A stretch of DNA of 64,000 nt from positions 278,856 through 342,855 of the forward strand of contig NZ_JADKYS010000003.1 of the NCBI RefSeq assembly GCF_015354345.1, read 5' to 3'. Below, one piece after another: positions 45,117-56,010 of this stretch (its first letter is position 1; each line of letters opens with the position of its first letter). Under the pieces are notes generated by a model. The model was not told where the DNA came from and searched no databases. It saw nothing but the letters and a program-made list of their open reading frames with translations. The stretch is from Methylophilus sp. 14 (GTDB lineage Bacteria > Pseudomonadota > Gammaproteobacteria > Burkholderiales > Methylophilaceae). The position numbers and the translations under genes are program-made.

Positions 45117-46334
45117 TCAGCTCTTTTGATATGTTGTGATCAATTGCTCAAGTTTGTTTACTTCAAGCTCTAAGTTAAATTGTGACTCAACCACTTTTCT
45201 TGCTGCCCGCTTTACGCTTTCGCGCAACTCAGGATTACTTAAATAACTAAAGATGGCATTTTTTAATGCAACTTCATCTGATGGCGCAACAACCAAGCCA
45301 GAAACGCCATGTTCTATGAGTTCTGTTACTCCGCCAACATTCGTACCAATGACAGGAACACCACAAGCCATCGCCTCCATTAATGACACAGGTACTCCTT
45401 CAGCAAAGCTTGGCAGAATAAATACGTCACTTGCCTGTAATGTCGACCTTACGGTTTCCTGGCTAGCAAAGCCGCCGAAATGAACCATCTGCTCTAAACC
45501 CTGCGCTTTCACTTCGGCTTCCAAAGCTGCTCGCTCAGGACCATCCCCTAATAATGTTAAATGAAATTCATGACCTTCATTTTTAAGAGCAATTAAACTA
45601 CGCAGCAAGACAGGAACGCCTTTTTCTGCTGCCAACCTGCCGACATAGAGTAACTTTACCGGGCTGTCAGCTTGCTTCTCTGGTTGTTGAGAGATGGTGT
45701 AACTGTTAATGTCTATCCCGCAATGAACAATCTGTAACTTATGCCAATCCTCAGTATCTGAAAAAAGCATCATTTGGCTTTTACAATAGTTACTAATGCA
45801 AACAATAAACTTTGCATATTTAACTTTCTCACGCAGTGCTAGCAATGTTGGATCAAAAAAGATATGCGGCCCATGAAATGTGATGCTATAACCTACACCA
45901 CTCAGTTGACTCGCAAGCATGGTTACCATACCACTGCTGTCACCAAAATGATTATGTAGGTGCTCTACTTTATTTTCTTCGAGGTAACTTGCAAGCAACA
46001 AGGCTTCTTGAAAATAGAATAGCTGATAGAGTGTGCCTTTAATGCCTGGTCGGCATGTGTTAAATGCTAGTTTGAGAGCTCTAAAGTAAGATGCTGGTGC
46101 AGTTAGCAAACGCTTTAAATTGAGTGTCAGTAACTTGATGATGTTCGTCGGTAAGAGATATGTCGTTTTCTTCCGCTCACTTAATATTAATGGACTAACA
46201 TTATTAGCGTCCTCAGGCTGACGCAAGGCGGAGGTAAAAACATCTAATCTAGCGGCTCTTAATCCTATTACCTCTCGTTGAATGAAGGTATCTGTAGCTC
46301 GTGGATAACTACTTGTAAAATAACTAATTCGCAT
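45117..46334 (-). CDS. Glycosyltransferase family 4
   Basis: 405 residues with a GT-B fold: N-terminal MRISYFTSSYPRATDTFIQR (colanic-acid WcaL-like), HNHFGDSSGMVTMLA, the nucleotide-binding KLLYVGRLAAEKGVPVLL and the EX7E-type motif FAEGVPVSLMEAMACGVPVI. It transfers a sugar onto the lipid-linked repeat unit. Donor and linkage are unknown. Confidence 0.88.
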   Translation of the reverse strand: MRISYFTSSYPRATDTFIQREVIGLRAARLDVFTSALRQPEDANNVSPLILSERKKTTYLLPTNIIKLLTLNLKRLLTAPASYFRALKLAFNTCRPGIKGTLYQLFYFQEALLLASYLEENKVEHLHNHFGDSSGMVTMLASQLSGVGYSITFHGPHIFFDPTLLALREKVKYAKFIVCISNYCKSQMMLFSDTEDWHKLQIVHCGIDINSYTISQQPEKQADSPVKLLYVGRLAAEKGVPVLLRSLIALKNEGHEFHLTLLGDGPERAALEAEVKAQGLEQMVHFGGFASQETVRSTLQASDVFILPSFAEGVPVSLMEAMACGVPVIGTNVGGVTELIEHGVSGLVVAPSDEVALKNAIFSYLSNPELRESVKRAARKVVESQFNLELEVNKLEQLITTYQKS

Positions 46335-46379
46335 TTCTTTATTCTTAAAAGATAAAAAATTTCTGGGCTTGCTTATACT

Positions 46380-46886
46380 TCAGTTAGTCTTGATGACTTT
46401 TGCTGGAATGCCCACCGCAGTAGAATTGGCAGGAATGTCTTCGAGTACTACGGACATGGCTCCAATTTTCACATTGTTACCGATTCGAACCCCACCTAGT
46501 ATCTGGGCATATGCACCAATATCCACGTTATCACCTATGACTGGCAATGCACCATCTTCATGTCTATTACCAATTGTCACGCCCTGTCTCAGGGTGCAGT
46601 TTTTACCAATAATTGCACCCGAGTTAATGAAAATATTACCGAAATGCCATATTCTTAAACCAGGCCCAACATTGGCCCCTTTCGGTAAACTAATACCAGT
46701 GAGCGTCTCTATTGCCCGAAATAAAAACCAATAGAGGCTTAGTTGCAAGGGCTTAATAATTCCATTACTTTGGGAGTCAATTTGCCTGCCCCATCGATAT
46801 AGTTTAATTGCCCAAATTGATTGCTCCTTGAGAAATGGCCTTGGTGGATATCTATTTAAATCTTCTTCAAAGAATAAATCTTTCAC
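46380..46886 (-). CDS. Serine-acetyltransferase-like hexapeptide acyltransferase
   Basis: 168 residues beginning with GTG (no closer ATG). The left-handed beta-helix hexapeptide pattern is clear (GANVGPGLRIWHFGNIFINS; IGKNCTLRQGVTIG; VRIGNNVKIGAMSVVLEDIP), ending AVGIPAKVI. It resembles the CysE/Wcaf-type acetyltransferases used to O-acetylate exopolysaccharide sugars. Its position between the GT4 and Wzy-like genes supports this. Confidence 0.85.
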   Translation of the reverse strand: MKDLFFEEDLNRYPPRPFLKEQSIWAIKLYRWGRQIDSQSNGIIKPLQLSLYWFLFRAIETLTGISLPKGANVGPGLRIWHFGNIFINSGAIIGKNCTLRQGVTIGNRHEDGALPVIGDNVDIGAYAQILGGVRIGNNVKIGAMSVVLEDIPANSTAVGIPAKVIKTN

Positions 46887-46915
46887 GAAAAGAGGCCTCT
46901 TAATTTTAACTAATG

Positions 46916-48298
46916 CTAAGACTTATTTGCTTTTGAGTTTGTGGCATGGCTAATAGCAACGCCTATGAAAAACCACATATACCACTCATAAACCGAGTAA
47001 TCCAACATATTGTCTGAGAAGCATTCAAACATAAATTCCACCAGCAGAACAACCAAGGTAAATATTAATAGCTTGTCCCTTGCGTAAAGGCTGACAATTG
47101 TTTTTAAGTTTGTATAAATTAGAAATAGAAAAGCCAATAAGCCCAATACCCCCAACTCAAAAAACATTTGAACGTACACGCTATGAGCATTAATTTCAGT
47201 TTGAAATAGTTCAAAAGCATTCGCCATAACAAATTTGGGAGAAAAATGTACGAATGATGCTATTCCGTAACCTGTTAAATAATGGCTCTCAGACATCCAA
47301 TGTATAGCGTTTTTCCAAGTGCTAGTTCTCCAAGCAAAAGAGTTTAGACGCTGGTATCCACCGCCGTAATCATTACCTTTTTGTAAGTCTAACAACCTAT
47401 CCTGAACATCAGGAATAAGTAAAGCAAGAAACGGCGCTGCAATTACTACAATTAAAAACTTTCTGTCGTAGAAGAAAGCATACACAAAGAAAAATAAATA
47501 AGTCGCGACCCAAGCGGCTCGCGTCTTTGTCATCACTAACATACCTAAAAGAACAAGAATGTAGAACGGTAGTAATTTTATAAGCTTGGCCGATACATTA
47601 AATGGTTTAGCTTTTAGAGTATAAAAAGAAACCGTAATCGCCAGAGCTAAATAAAATGCCAAAGAGTTAGGATGTTTAAAAGTAGCCTGAACTCTTAAGC
47701 CTTCTTCAATACTAAATCTAGCCCCACCTCCACCAACCAGGAGGCTAAATAAACCATAAGCAACAGGTATGATCGACGAATAAATAATAATTGTCAGCCA
47801 TTTACCTAAATCGCCTTCATTTTTTGTTGACGAAAGGCCCATGTATAACATGGAGCCATAGGAAACTATGATGAGAAAAACCTTAAAGCTTGCTAAGAAT
47901 ACAGGAGAGTAAAAAAGGGAAAAAAATGCGAGTGATAAATAAATCAGCCATGACTTTTGCATGCGATTTAAATTTACATCTAACTTTACCGGCTTATCTA
48001 AAAAAGTCAAAAGAGCAATAAAAATAACGAGAGCATTAAGAACAGCCCCTAAACCAAAGTTACCTAATTTCATTGCATCAAAAGGTGCATCAAGTGATGC
48101 CCGTATTAATACAACAAACGCAAAGAAAAGATGACGGTCCGCAAGAAAAAAGAGTCCAATAATAAACAATATAGGGAGAGCTAATAAATATGTGTAGTGT
48201 TCACCAATCAAATTAATCAGTGCTAAGGACGTCAATCCGAAGAAAACAGCTGATAGAGCAGCCAGCAAAAAGAATACAATTTTAGATTTATTTGTCAT
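46916..48298 (-). CDS. O-antigen ligase/polymerase family (Wzy-like)
   Basis: 460 residues with about eleven hydrophobic segments and the Wzy_C/O-antigen-ligase segment around the large loop (RVQATFKHPNSLAFYLALAI; the tail includes NAHSVYVQMFFELGVLGLLA). It is probably the repeat-unit polymerase of the Wzx/Wzy pathway used with the flippase at 54568-56004. Base composition is AT-rich, usual for Wzy genes. Confidence 0.82.
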   Translation of the reverse strand: MTNKSKIVFFLLAALSAVFFGLTSLALINLIGEHYTYLLALPILFIIGLFFLADRHLFFAFVVLIRASLDAPFDAMKLGNFGLGAVLNALVIFIALLTFLDKPVKLDVNLNRMQKSWLIYLSLAFFSLFYSPVFLASFKVFLIIVSYGSMLYMGLSSTKNEGDLGKWLTIIIYSSIIPVAYGLFSLLVGGGGARFSIEEGLRVQATFKHPNSLAFYLALAITVSFYTLKAKPFNVSAKLIKLLPFYILVLLGMLVMTKTRAAWVATYLFFFVYAFFYDRKFLIVVIAAPFLALLIPDVQDRLLDLQKGNDYGGGYQRLNSFAWRTSTWKNAIHWMSESHYLTGYGIASFVHFSPKFVMANAFELFQTEINAHSVYVQMFFELGVLGLLAFLFLIYTNLKTIVSLYARDKLLIFTLVVLLVEFMFECFSDNMLDYSVYEWYMWFFIGVAISHATNSKANKS

Positions 48299-48374
48299 TT
48301 AATTTGTAACATTCTTAATGAATATTCTCTTTGAAATTGAACATCAACAATTGTTGAAAATAAGCTCAATGCAA

Positions 48375-49349
48375 TTAACCGTTATTGTATATTTGCAATA
48401 CACCAACTACTGACTTGGCTTCATCAACCACCACCATAGAGTTGATTTTGTGGGCCTGCATAATTTCTTCTGCAGCTGAAAACATTTCATCCTGGTGGAT
48501 TGTTTTCGGTGATAGCGTCATGAATTCAGAGGCTTTTAATGCGATTGGATTCTCAAAGTTATTGAGCGCTCTACGCAGGTCACCATCAGTAATAATACCG
48601 CTTAACTGATCATTATCAATAATAATCGCAAGACCAAGCCTGCCCTGATTCATGACACTTACCACATCCCGGAAGCTTGCATGGGACCCGCAAACTGGCA
48701 AATCTTTGCTACGCATCACCTCATGCACCTTGGTAAGGAGTTTCCTGCCCAAGCTACCGCCCGGGTGAAACCGGGCAAAGTCTTCTGGCATAAATTGTTT
48801 AAGGGTCGATAATGTGACCGCTAACGCATCGCCCATAACGAGTGTCGCTGTCGTCGAGCTTGTAGGGGCCAGGTTGTTATTGCAAGCCTCTTTCGCAACG
48901 GCAATGTTTAAAACAGCGTGTGCATTACGTGCCAGCGTAGATTGCGGATTACCGGTGAGGGCAATTATTTTGTTTTTTTGCCAAGTTAAAAACGGGATGA
49001 TTCTAATCAGCTCTTCTGTCTCGCCACTATTAGAAATTAATAATGTCACATCGCCTGGCTGGATCATGCCTAAATCCCCATGAAACGCTTCACCAGGGTG
49101 CACATAAAAAGAAGCAGTACCAGTGGATGCCAGTGTCGCTGCAATTTTTTTGCCAATAATGCCAGACTTACCCATGCCGATAATAATGAATCGACCACTG
49201 CTTTCCAGCACCAATTGCACGGCTTTGGCAAACTCGGCATCCAGTTCGCTGGCGATCTGCTGCAAGCTTTCGATCTCTGTGTTAAAGACCGTTTTAGCGA
49301 TTTCCAAGATATGGGACTCGCTGGCGGCTTTGGGTAATAATTTATTCAT
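48375..49349 (-). CDS. kdsD: Arabinose-5-phosphate isomerase
   Basis: 324 residues: N-terminal SIS sugar-isomerase domain (IIIGMGKSGIIGKKIAATLA; LISNSGETEELIRI) and two C-terminal CBS domains (VMRSKDLPVCGSH; LSGIITDGDLRRAL). It converts ribulose-5-P to arabinose-5-P, the first step to Kdo. Its placement beside KdsB-KdsC and KdsA makes a complete Kdo set. Confidence 0.92.
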   Translation of the reverse strand: MNKLLPKAASESHILEIAKTVFNTEIESLQQIASELDAEFAKAVQLVLESSGRFIIIGMGKSGIIGKKIAATLASTGTASFYVHPGEAFHGDLGMIQPGDVTLLISNSGETEELIRIIPFLTWQKNKIIALTGNPQSTLARNAHAVLNIAVAKEACNNNLAPTSSTTATLVMGDALAVTLSTLKQFMPEDFARFHPGGSLGRKLLTKVHEVMRSKDLPVCGSHASFRDVVSVMNQGRLGLAIIIDNDQLSGIITDGDLRRALNNFENPIALKASEFMTLSPKTIHQDEMFSAAEEIMQAHKINSMVVVDEAKSVVGVLQIYNNG

Positions 49350-49388
49350 ACTAACGATCGGCTTCTAAAGTTGAAAATTACGCTTGGC

Positions 49389-50672
49389 TTATTGCACCAT
49401 CATGTCCATGATTTTCGCATAACCATCTGTCGTGGAAAGCACCTCATAGAGCCCTTTGGCGACCAATATTGCATCGCTGGCCTCCCTGAATGCACCGTGA
49501 CCACCGTTTAACTTCAATACATGGGTTGCATGCTGTTTCACATATTCGGCTGCATCCCCTACTGCAAAACAGACGCCACAGGCCTTAAAGGCAGGTAAAT
49601 CTATCGAGTCATCGCCCAATGTGGCCGTCTCTTGCTTGGTGACACCACAGTCTTGCATCAGGTCGTTACACACCTGGAACTTGTCCTTTACCCCAAGTTT
49701 GAAACGTGTAATGCCAAGGTCTGCAATCCGTTTTCTCAGCACGGCAGAATCGCGTCCAGAAACCACAGCTACCTGAACCCCTAATTCGATCAACATACGA
49801 ATGCCTAGGCCATCACGTACATGGAAGCGTTTGATAAACTCACCATCCTGGTTGTAGTACAGCCCGCCGTCAGTGAGCACCCCATCGACATCGGTAATCA
49901 CCAATTTGATTTTTGCCAATGGGTTTTCTGGAGGAGCTACACTTTGCCCGGTAAGCATTGCTTCAACCATCTTGAGATCTTGGGGAGTGTCGACACCAGG
50001 GCCAGTTTCCTCTACCGTCAATGCCTGTATGGGGATGCCCGCTTCAAGCAAGCGTAATTGCTCTAATGACTCTGCATTTTCCAGGCCGGAGAACGGTAGC
50101 TCATAAAAATGCTCAAGCACCTGTTTTTTATAAGCATAAACCCCGACATGTTTGTAATAAGTGGCGTGCTCTGCATGACGCGGATATGGGATTGGTGAGC
50201 GGCTAAAATACAATGCTTGCTTGTGCTGATTTAAAACCACTTTCACAAAATTTGGATTTTTTGCCTCTTCTGCATGAATGGCATGACATAACGTTGCCAC
50301 TTGCGTTTCAGGCAGGCCAAGTTGAGCCACCAGCAAGGCAATATCCTCTGGGCGAATCAGTGGCTCATCCCCTTGCACATTAATATAAGCATCTGCAGGG
50401 TATGCTTTCATAACCTCGATTAAACGGTCGGTGCCTGATTGGTGATGCTCAGAAGTCATCATTGCTTTACCGCCAAATTGCTCTACAGCTTCAAGAATGC
50501 GAGCATCGTCAGTAGCCACGACAACGTCAGCAATGCCTTGCACCTGCTTAGCACGCTCATATACATGCTGAACCATAGGCTTGCCCAATAACATTGCCAA
50601 CGGTTTGGCCGGAAAACGTGTAGATGCATACCTCGCTGGTATGACAATGATAATCTTCTGTTGCATACTCAT
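49389..50672 (-). CDS. kdsB: KdsB-KdsC fusion: CMP-Kdo synthetase plus Kdo-8-P phosphatase
   Basis: 427 residues, about the sum of the two enzymes. Residues 1-240 are KdsB (IPARYASTRFPAKPLAMLLG; INVQGDEPLIRPED; FSRSPIPYPR). After a linker near 241-252, residues 253-427 are KdsC, a HAD phosphatase with Asp261 and Asp263 (DVDGVLTDGGLYY), VVSGRDSAVL and LGDDSIDLPAFKACG. KdsC removes phosphate from Kdo-8-P and KdsB activates Kdo with CTP. Separate genes are the rule in E. coli. The junction has no stop or frameshift and reads as one protein. It lies between KdsD and KdsA. Confidence 0.93.
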   Translation of the reverse strand: MSMQQKIIIVIPARYASTRFPAKPLAMLLGKPMVQHVYERAKQVQGIADVVVATDDARILEAVEQFGGKAMMTSEHHQSGTDRLIEVMKAYPADAYINVQGDEPLIRPEDIALLVAQLGLPETQVATLCHAIHAEEAKNPNFVKVVLNQHKQALYFSRSPIPYPRHAEHATYYKHVGVYAYKKQVLEHFYELPFSGLENAESLEQLRLLEAGIPIQALTVEETGPGVDTPQDLKMVEAMLTGQSVAPPENPLAKIKLVITDVDGVLTDGGLYYNQDGEFIKRFHVRDGLGIRMLIELGVQVAVVSGRDSAVLRKRIADLGITRFKLGVKDKFQVCNDLMQDCGVTKQETATLGDDSIDLPAFKACGVCFAVGDAAEYVKQHATHVLKLNGGHGAFREASDAILVAKGLYEVLSTTDGYAKIMDMMVQ

Positions 50673-50679
50673 TAGCTAC

Positions 50680-51561
<882 letters not shown>

Positions 51562-53544
51562 TCATAAGCCCTCAATTTTTTCAAGAGCTTGATCTAACTC
51601 TTCTAGTGCCAATTTAGCACCAAGTGGTGAGAGATGGTCATCGTCATAATAAAGAGGGTGATTGTCCATAGAAGCTAAACAGCGAGTGCCACTTGCAGGA
51701 CATAACTTCTTAGATGGATAGATTTTAAATAATCGCTCATTCGTTAATAAGTCGAATTTGCGATAAATATCGATAGTTCTCGCCTGAAATTGCATATAAT
51801 CAGTCGATATATCATGATTTAGCCGATATAACGTCATTGGAACATTTAATCCAACTTCCGGAATAGGATAAACCAAAATTACATTTTTATTGTGATTCAA
51901 AAGGTAATTTATTAGTTGCACACTCGTGTCAATTGGAGTGAGGCCTGATAAGGTTTTGTATTGAGGGCGCTCAGGAGCCTCGACGCCCCCCTCACCATTA
52001 TTAAACTCACTTTGGTTAACCTGTAATGTCCATCGAGCGGAAATAATCACATTTTTAATTGATGGACTTTCCAAAATAAACTTGAGAACTTGGTCGTTAA
52101 AGGTGTTACAACTGAAGTTATTATCAACTCTTTCGACTCCAATGCCAGGGGGACATCCGAGATATGTTGCTTGGTATGCTTTCAAATTTCTTTTATTCAG
52201 TGCATCAGAAATTGCTGGGGAAATTGCTGATGCATGACTATCTCCGAATAAAATATAGCTTGGTGAATTAATATTGGAACTGCTCCCTAAAACACACATC
52301 CTCTTTAACTCAAATTGTTTGTCTTTGCTTGCAGAGCAAACTTCAGCTTTTTTACGACCATCGTAGGACATGCTCATTAGTCGTAAATTTTCTTTTGAAA
52401 ATCTAGTTGGCATTCCTTGGGTTTGGTAAATGTATCCTGAAACTAATAAAATCAGTAAGGTGGAGATTGCTGCAAATATCCAAATGAATGATTGAGGGAC
52501 TTTTTTTCTATTCCTGAATGGTGTTTCGACAAACTTCCAGCTTAGGTAAGAACAAATACTAGTTAATACAATTAGTAATAAATAGTTGATTGAAGTCAGT
52601 TGTAGTGGAGAAATGTACCTAGCTAAAGCAAAGATTGGTTGATGCCATAAATACAGGCTATAAGAAAGCAGACCAATAAAGATTATTGGCTTTAATGACA
52701 ACACGCGCGTTGTAAGTGATTCTCTGATACCGGATACACACAACAAAGAAACTAGAAAACTAATAGCAAAAGAATATAAACCGGGTGATGGCAAAGAAAC
52801 TGCCTCAACTGGAATGGCCATCAATATCACAATAAGCAAGACAGCAGAAACTGAGAGCATATTAATGGCATATTGAGTCATACCTAAGACCCTATTGGTA
52901 ACACTAGGCATTGTTAGAGCAAGAGTCGCTGATACTCCTAGTAACAACTCAAATGCTCTTGTCGGTAATAAGTAAAAGCTAGCGACAGGTTTTATAAATG
53001 ATAATGTTTGAGCAAATGCAAGCGACAGAAAAATTAGCAAAAAGATAGTTTTCAGTTTTGTTTTGTTATTTTTAAATCTCAGGAAGAATAAAAGCCAAGG
53101 AAAAAAAAGATAGAACTGCTCTTCTACAGATAAACTCCATGTATGTAACAGAGGCTTTAAATTGTTGGATGTATCAAAGTAACTAGATTGCTGCCAAAAA
53201 TATATATTTGATACAGAGAATAAGGCAGAAATTTGAGACTTACAATACTCAACTAAATCTCGAGGAGCAAGAAGTAACATAGAGGCGAAAGTTACAACCA
53301 GCATCATAAAAAATAATGCCGGAAAAATGCGTCTCACTCGCCTTTCATAAAAGCTTGAAAAGCTAACTTGCCCATTGGCCTGAATTTCATCTAACAAGTA
53401 TGAGCTAATCAGAAATCCGCTTAGCACAAAAAAAATATCAACGCCCAAATACCCTTGAGGTAAAAAAGGTAATTCTGCATGAAAAATTAAAACCGGAATA
53501 ATTGCCAGTGCCCTTATTCCATCTAGATCTGCTCTATAATTCAA
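51562..53544 (-). CDS. Acyltransferase-3 with C-terminal SGNH domain (OafA-type)
   Basis: 660 residues starting with TTG, supported by the family-conserved beginning NYRADLDGIRALAIIPVLIF. About ten membrane helices form the acyltransferase-3 domain (FFVLSGFLISSYLLDEI; WSLSVEEQFYLFFPWLLFF). A periplasmic SGNH hydrolase domain follows (ILFGDSHASAISPAI; DDDHLSPLGAKLALEEL with the catalytic Asp and His). It would O-acetylate polysaccharide sugars on the periplasmic side. It is intact, unlike the acyltransferase at 35254-36244. Confidence 0.88.
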   Translation of the reverse strand: MNYRADLDGIRALAIIPVLIFHAELPFLPQGYLGVDIFFVLSGFLISSYLLDEIQANGQVSFSSFYERRVRRIFPALFFMMLVVTFASMLLLAPRDLVEYCKSQISALFSVSNIYFWQQSSYFDTSNNLKPLLHTWSLSVEEQFYLFFPWLLFFLRFKNNKTKLKTIFLLIFLSLAFAQTLSFIKPVASFYLLPTRAFELLLGVSATLALTMPSVTNRVLGMTQYAINMLSVSAVLLIVILMAIPVEAVSLPSPGLYSFAISFLVSLLCVSGIRESLTTRVLSLKPIIFIGLLSYSLYLWHQPIFALARYISPLQLTSINYLLLIVLTSICSYLSWKFVETPFRNRKKVPQSFIWIFAAISTLLILLVSGYIYQTQGMPTRFSKENLRLMSMSYDGRKKAEVCSASKDKQFELKRMCVLGSSSNINSPSYILFGDSHASAISPAISDALNKRNLKAYQATYLGCPPGIGVERVDNNFSCNTFNDQVLKFILESPSIKNVIISARWTLQVNQSEFNNGEGGVEAPERPQYKTLSGLTPIDTSVQLINYLLNHNKNVILVYPIPEVGLNVPMTLYRLNHDISTDYMQFQARTIDIYRKFDLLTNERLFKIYPSKKLCPASGTRCLASMDNHPLYYDDDHLSPLGAKLALEELDQALEKIEGL

Positions 53545-53565
53545 AAGATTATCCCAAGATATTTT

Positions 53566-54534
53566 TTAATTAATACAATTTACGCCATAGATTGACATCA
53601 GGCGAATCAATAAAGAATTCCCTGGATTATTGTCAATAAAGCTAAATACAACCACATTCGGCAACTTTGCCAAGTGTATTAGTGCAGAACTTTGCAAACC
53701 ATATACCTCAATTGCACTGTTAGGATTTTGTTCTAACTCTCTAATCACATAGTCTTCCGCGATCAAATGTGTTTGAGTGTAGTGAACATTTTTTGCTTTT
53801 TGATGAACGTCTCTCGGGTGTGGTAAGAATTCATCAGGCATGACTTCTTGAATTTTATTATTCACTTTACGCCATACCTCTTCATCAGCCTCCGGTGCAG
53901 GCCCGATAAATATTCGCTTGATATTCTCATGCTCCCCCTGATGTATGGCTGAAGGCCTCAAAAGGCTGACCTCTTTAACATTGGCACATACATTTTGACT
54001 AGCCGGGTAAATGGAGTAATGCTCTTTAGAGCGCTTAACCAGGTCATCAATAGAGTAAAAAACGCCAGTCAGCTTCTCATACACTTTGGCAAAAACACTC
54101 TTAGCTCTATGTGGAGAGATGATCTCTTCATATGCAATATTTAGGATTCCATCATCAAAAGTATGCGTTTTGCTCCGGCGAGTGATGGCCAGCAAAATCA
54201 TTAAATAGGTATTATAGGACGTGGGGAAGTAGACATCCTTAAACTTGGAAAAATAGGCAAATCTGAAAAAAAACTTCCAGCGTTGTATTAATATTTTTAT
54301 ATGTTTGATTGGGCTGTTGATGTGGTCATTGGGCAACAATACAAACTCAGACTCTTTGCAAAAACTAGCCATCTTATTGTAGTAATGCTCTGTTTTTGAG
54401 TCACTGTTATACGAAAAATAAACACCTTTATCAAAATGCTGACCCGTGGCTTCAGACACCTTTTCGGTAATTAGAACATGCAAAGGGGTTAAGCAGATAC
54501 ACAATGAATCATGTTGATTTGAAGGTTTTGCCAT
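53566..54534 (-). CDS. GT52 (sialyltransferase-type) glycosyltransferase
   Basis: 322 residues. The Glyco_transf_52 hallmarks are visible: acidic motif Asp127-Asp128-Gly129 (HTFDDG), His239-Pro240 (FLPHPRD) and Ser282-Ser283 (YGLQSSALI). N-terminal LCICLTPLHVLITEK is typical. Known GT52 enzymes use CMP-activated sugars (sialic acid); some act on other donors. No sialic-acid synthesis gene lies in the window, but a full CMP-Kdo set does, so Kdo is the more likely donor here. The family call is from motif recall. Confidence 0.7.
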   Translation of the reverse strand: MAKPSNQHDSLCICLTPLHVLITEKVSEATGQHFDKGVYFSYNSDSKTEHYYNKMASFCKESEFVLLPNDHINSPIKHIKILIQRWKFFFRFAYFSKFKDVYFPTSYNTYLMILLAITRRSKTHTFDDGILNIAYEEIISPHRAKSVFAKVYEKLTGVFYSIDDLVKRSKEHYSIYPASQNVCANVKEVSLLRPSAIHQGEHENIKRIFIGPAPEADEEVWRKVNNKIQEVMPDEFLPHPRDVHQKAKNVHYTQTHLIAEDYVIRELEQNPNSAIEVYGLQSSALIHLAKLPNVVVFSFIDNNPGNSLLIRLMSIYGVNCIN

Positions 54535-54567
54535 ATCGATGAAGTGCCTAAAATCTATAAATCTTAT

Positions 54568-56004
54568 TCAAGGATTTCTTTTAATCATTTTTTTTAGATA
54601 CTCTAGCTTTTGGTTGATAAATAACCTGACAAGCAAGAAGTAGATAGAAATACCCACAAAAGCATCTGTTATTAAAATAATGATCTGATTATTAACAATC
54701 TGTTTAATTAGGAATTGATCTGCGACACGCACTACTATGCCCATAAATAGTGCAATTGCGATTACACGCATCACAATAATTAACCATTCAGCCGGTTTAA
54801 TATCGAGCAGTTTGAAGACCAATGACAACGGCAATAAGGCTGATAGCAGTGTTGCAAGGAGATAGCCGCAGATCAGTCCGTTGATTCCAGCAAGACGCAT
54901 GCCAAAATAGAAGCATATAAAATGAATCACCGCAGCGAGTGATGATGTTAATAGCAAAAAGTTAGCTTTGCCTTTTGCCATGAGCACAGTGGTTAATATG
55001 CCTAAAATAGACATGAAAAACCCTACGGGTGCTAAATAACCTAGCATCTCGGCAACAGGTGCCCATTTCGACCCTAGTATGAGATTAATGAACTCTTCTT
55101 TAAGTACGAAGATACCAACCATTGTTGGCGCTGTAAAAAAAGCAATAAATCCTAGTGTCTTTAAAAATAAGCTCTTTAGGTACTCATTATCTTCTTGCGA
55201 TTTACTCATGACTGGATAAAGCGATCTTGCTGCAATCCAGGAGATGTTCTGAATCGGTAGCAGCATGATTTTTGAGGCAATGGAGTAAAAACCTAGTGTT
55301 GCAGGCCCAAAGAATTTTCCAATAATGACGGTGTCAAGATTGCGAAACGCATAAGTCACTATCTGAAAGCCTGTCATGTTTGAAGAGAAAATAAAAAGAG
55401 TTTTAAACTCACTGTAATTAAAACTAAATACAGGTTTCCACTTAAAGCTGAACAATAACTGCAATGAGGTGAGCAATACAGTCAAAATAGCTTGTATGAC
55501 TAGGCTGTAAACCCCATAGCCATTGAGTGCCATGGCAACAGCGACTATTACGGCTACAAGGATAGAAATTAACTCTATTCTGGCGACAATATTAAATTTA
55601 GATTCTTTTTCTAGAAGCGCCTGATGTATTGCGGTTAAGCTGGAAATTGGGAAGATGAGTGCCGAAATGATCAAAAATTCTTTGAGCGCAGGCTGAGAGA
55701 AAAATGCCGCAATAAAGGAAGAGGATAAAGTGACGATTAAAAATAAAAACATGCCGACAAAAATATTGAACCAGAACACGGCTTCAATTTTAGAGGCGGT
55801 AATTTGCTTATCCTGAATGATTGCCGCAGTGGTCCCCATGTCTTTAAGCAAGAGGCCAAAGTTTGTGACTACATAAACCAATCCCATTAGCCCATAGTCA
55901 GATGGCGCTAATATTCTGGATAACACAAATAAATTGATGAATTGGGAACTTAACTTGGCCAGTTGGGAGATAAGGTTCCATTTAGCATTGGAAATGGCTG
56001 ACAT
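54568..56004 (-). CDS. Wzx/WzxC-type lipopolysaccharide flippase
   Basis: 478 residues with about 12-14 hydrophobic helices and a MOP-superfamily N-terminus (AKWNLISQLAKLSSQFINLF; ILAPSDYGLMGLVYVVTNFG) plus the conserved GPATLGFYSIASKIMLLPIQ. It flips lipid-linked repeat units across the inner membrane. The gene is AT-rich, like Wzy. Confidence 0.87.
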   Translation of the reverse strand: MSAISNAKWNLISQLAKLSSQFINLFVLSRILAPSDYGLMGLVYVVTNFGLLLKDMGTTAAIIQDKQITASKIEAVFWFNIFVGMFLFLIVTLSSSFIAAFFSQPALKEFLIISALIFPISSLTAIHQALLEKESKFNIVARIELISILVAVIVAVAMALNGYGVYSLVIQAILTVLLTSLQLLFSFKWKPVFSFNYSEFKTLFIFSSNMTGFQIVTYAFRNLDTVIIGKFFGPATLGFYSIASKIMLLPIQNISWIAARSLYPVMSKSQEDNEYLKSLFLKTLGFIAFFTAPTMVGIFVLKEEFINLILGSKWAPVAEMLGYLAPVGFFMSILGILTTVLMAKGKANFLLLTSSLAAVIHFICFYFGMRLAGINGLICGYLLATLLSALLPLSLVFKLLDIKPAEWLIIVMRVIAIALFMGIVVRVADQFLIKQIVNNQIIILITDAFVGISIYFLLVRLFINQKLEYLKKMIKRNP

Positions 56005-56010
56005 TGAAAC

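Noticed and set aside
49389-50672. Possible missed stop between KdsB and KdsC
   Set aside because: The linker codons near residues 241-252 read through without a stop or frame change, so the fusion is accepted.
51562-53544. A second broken acyltransferase
   Set aside because: The frame is continuous over 660 residues with an intact SGNH domain; only the TTG start is unusual.
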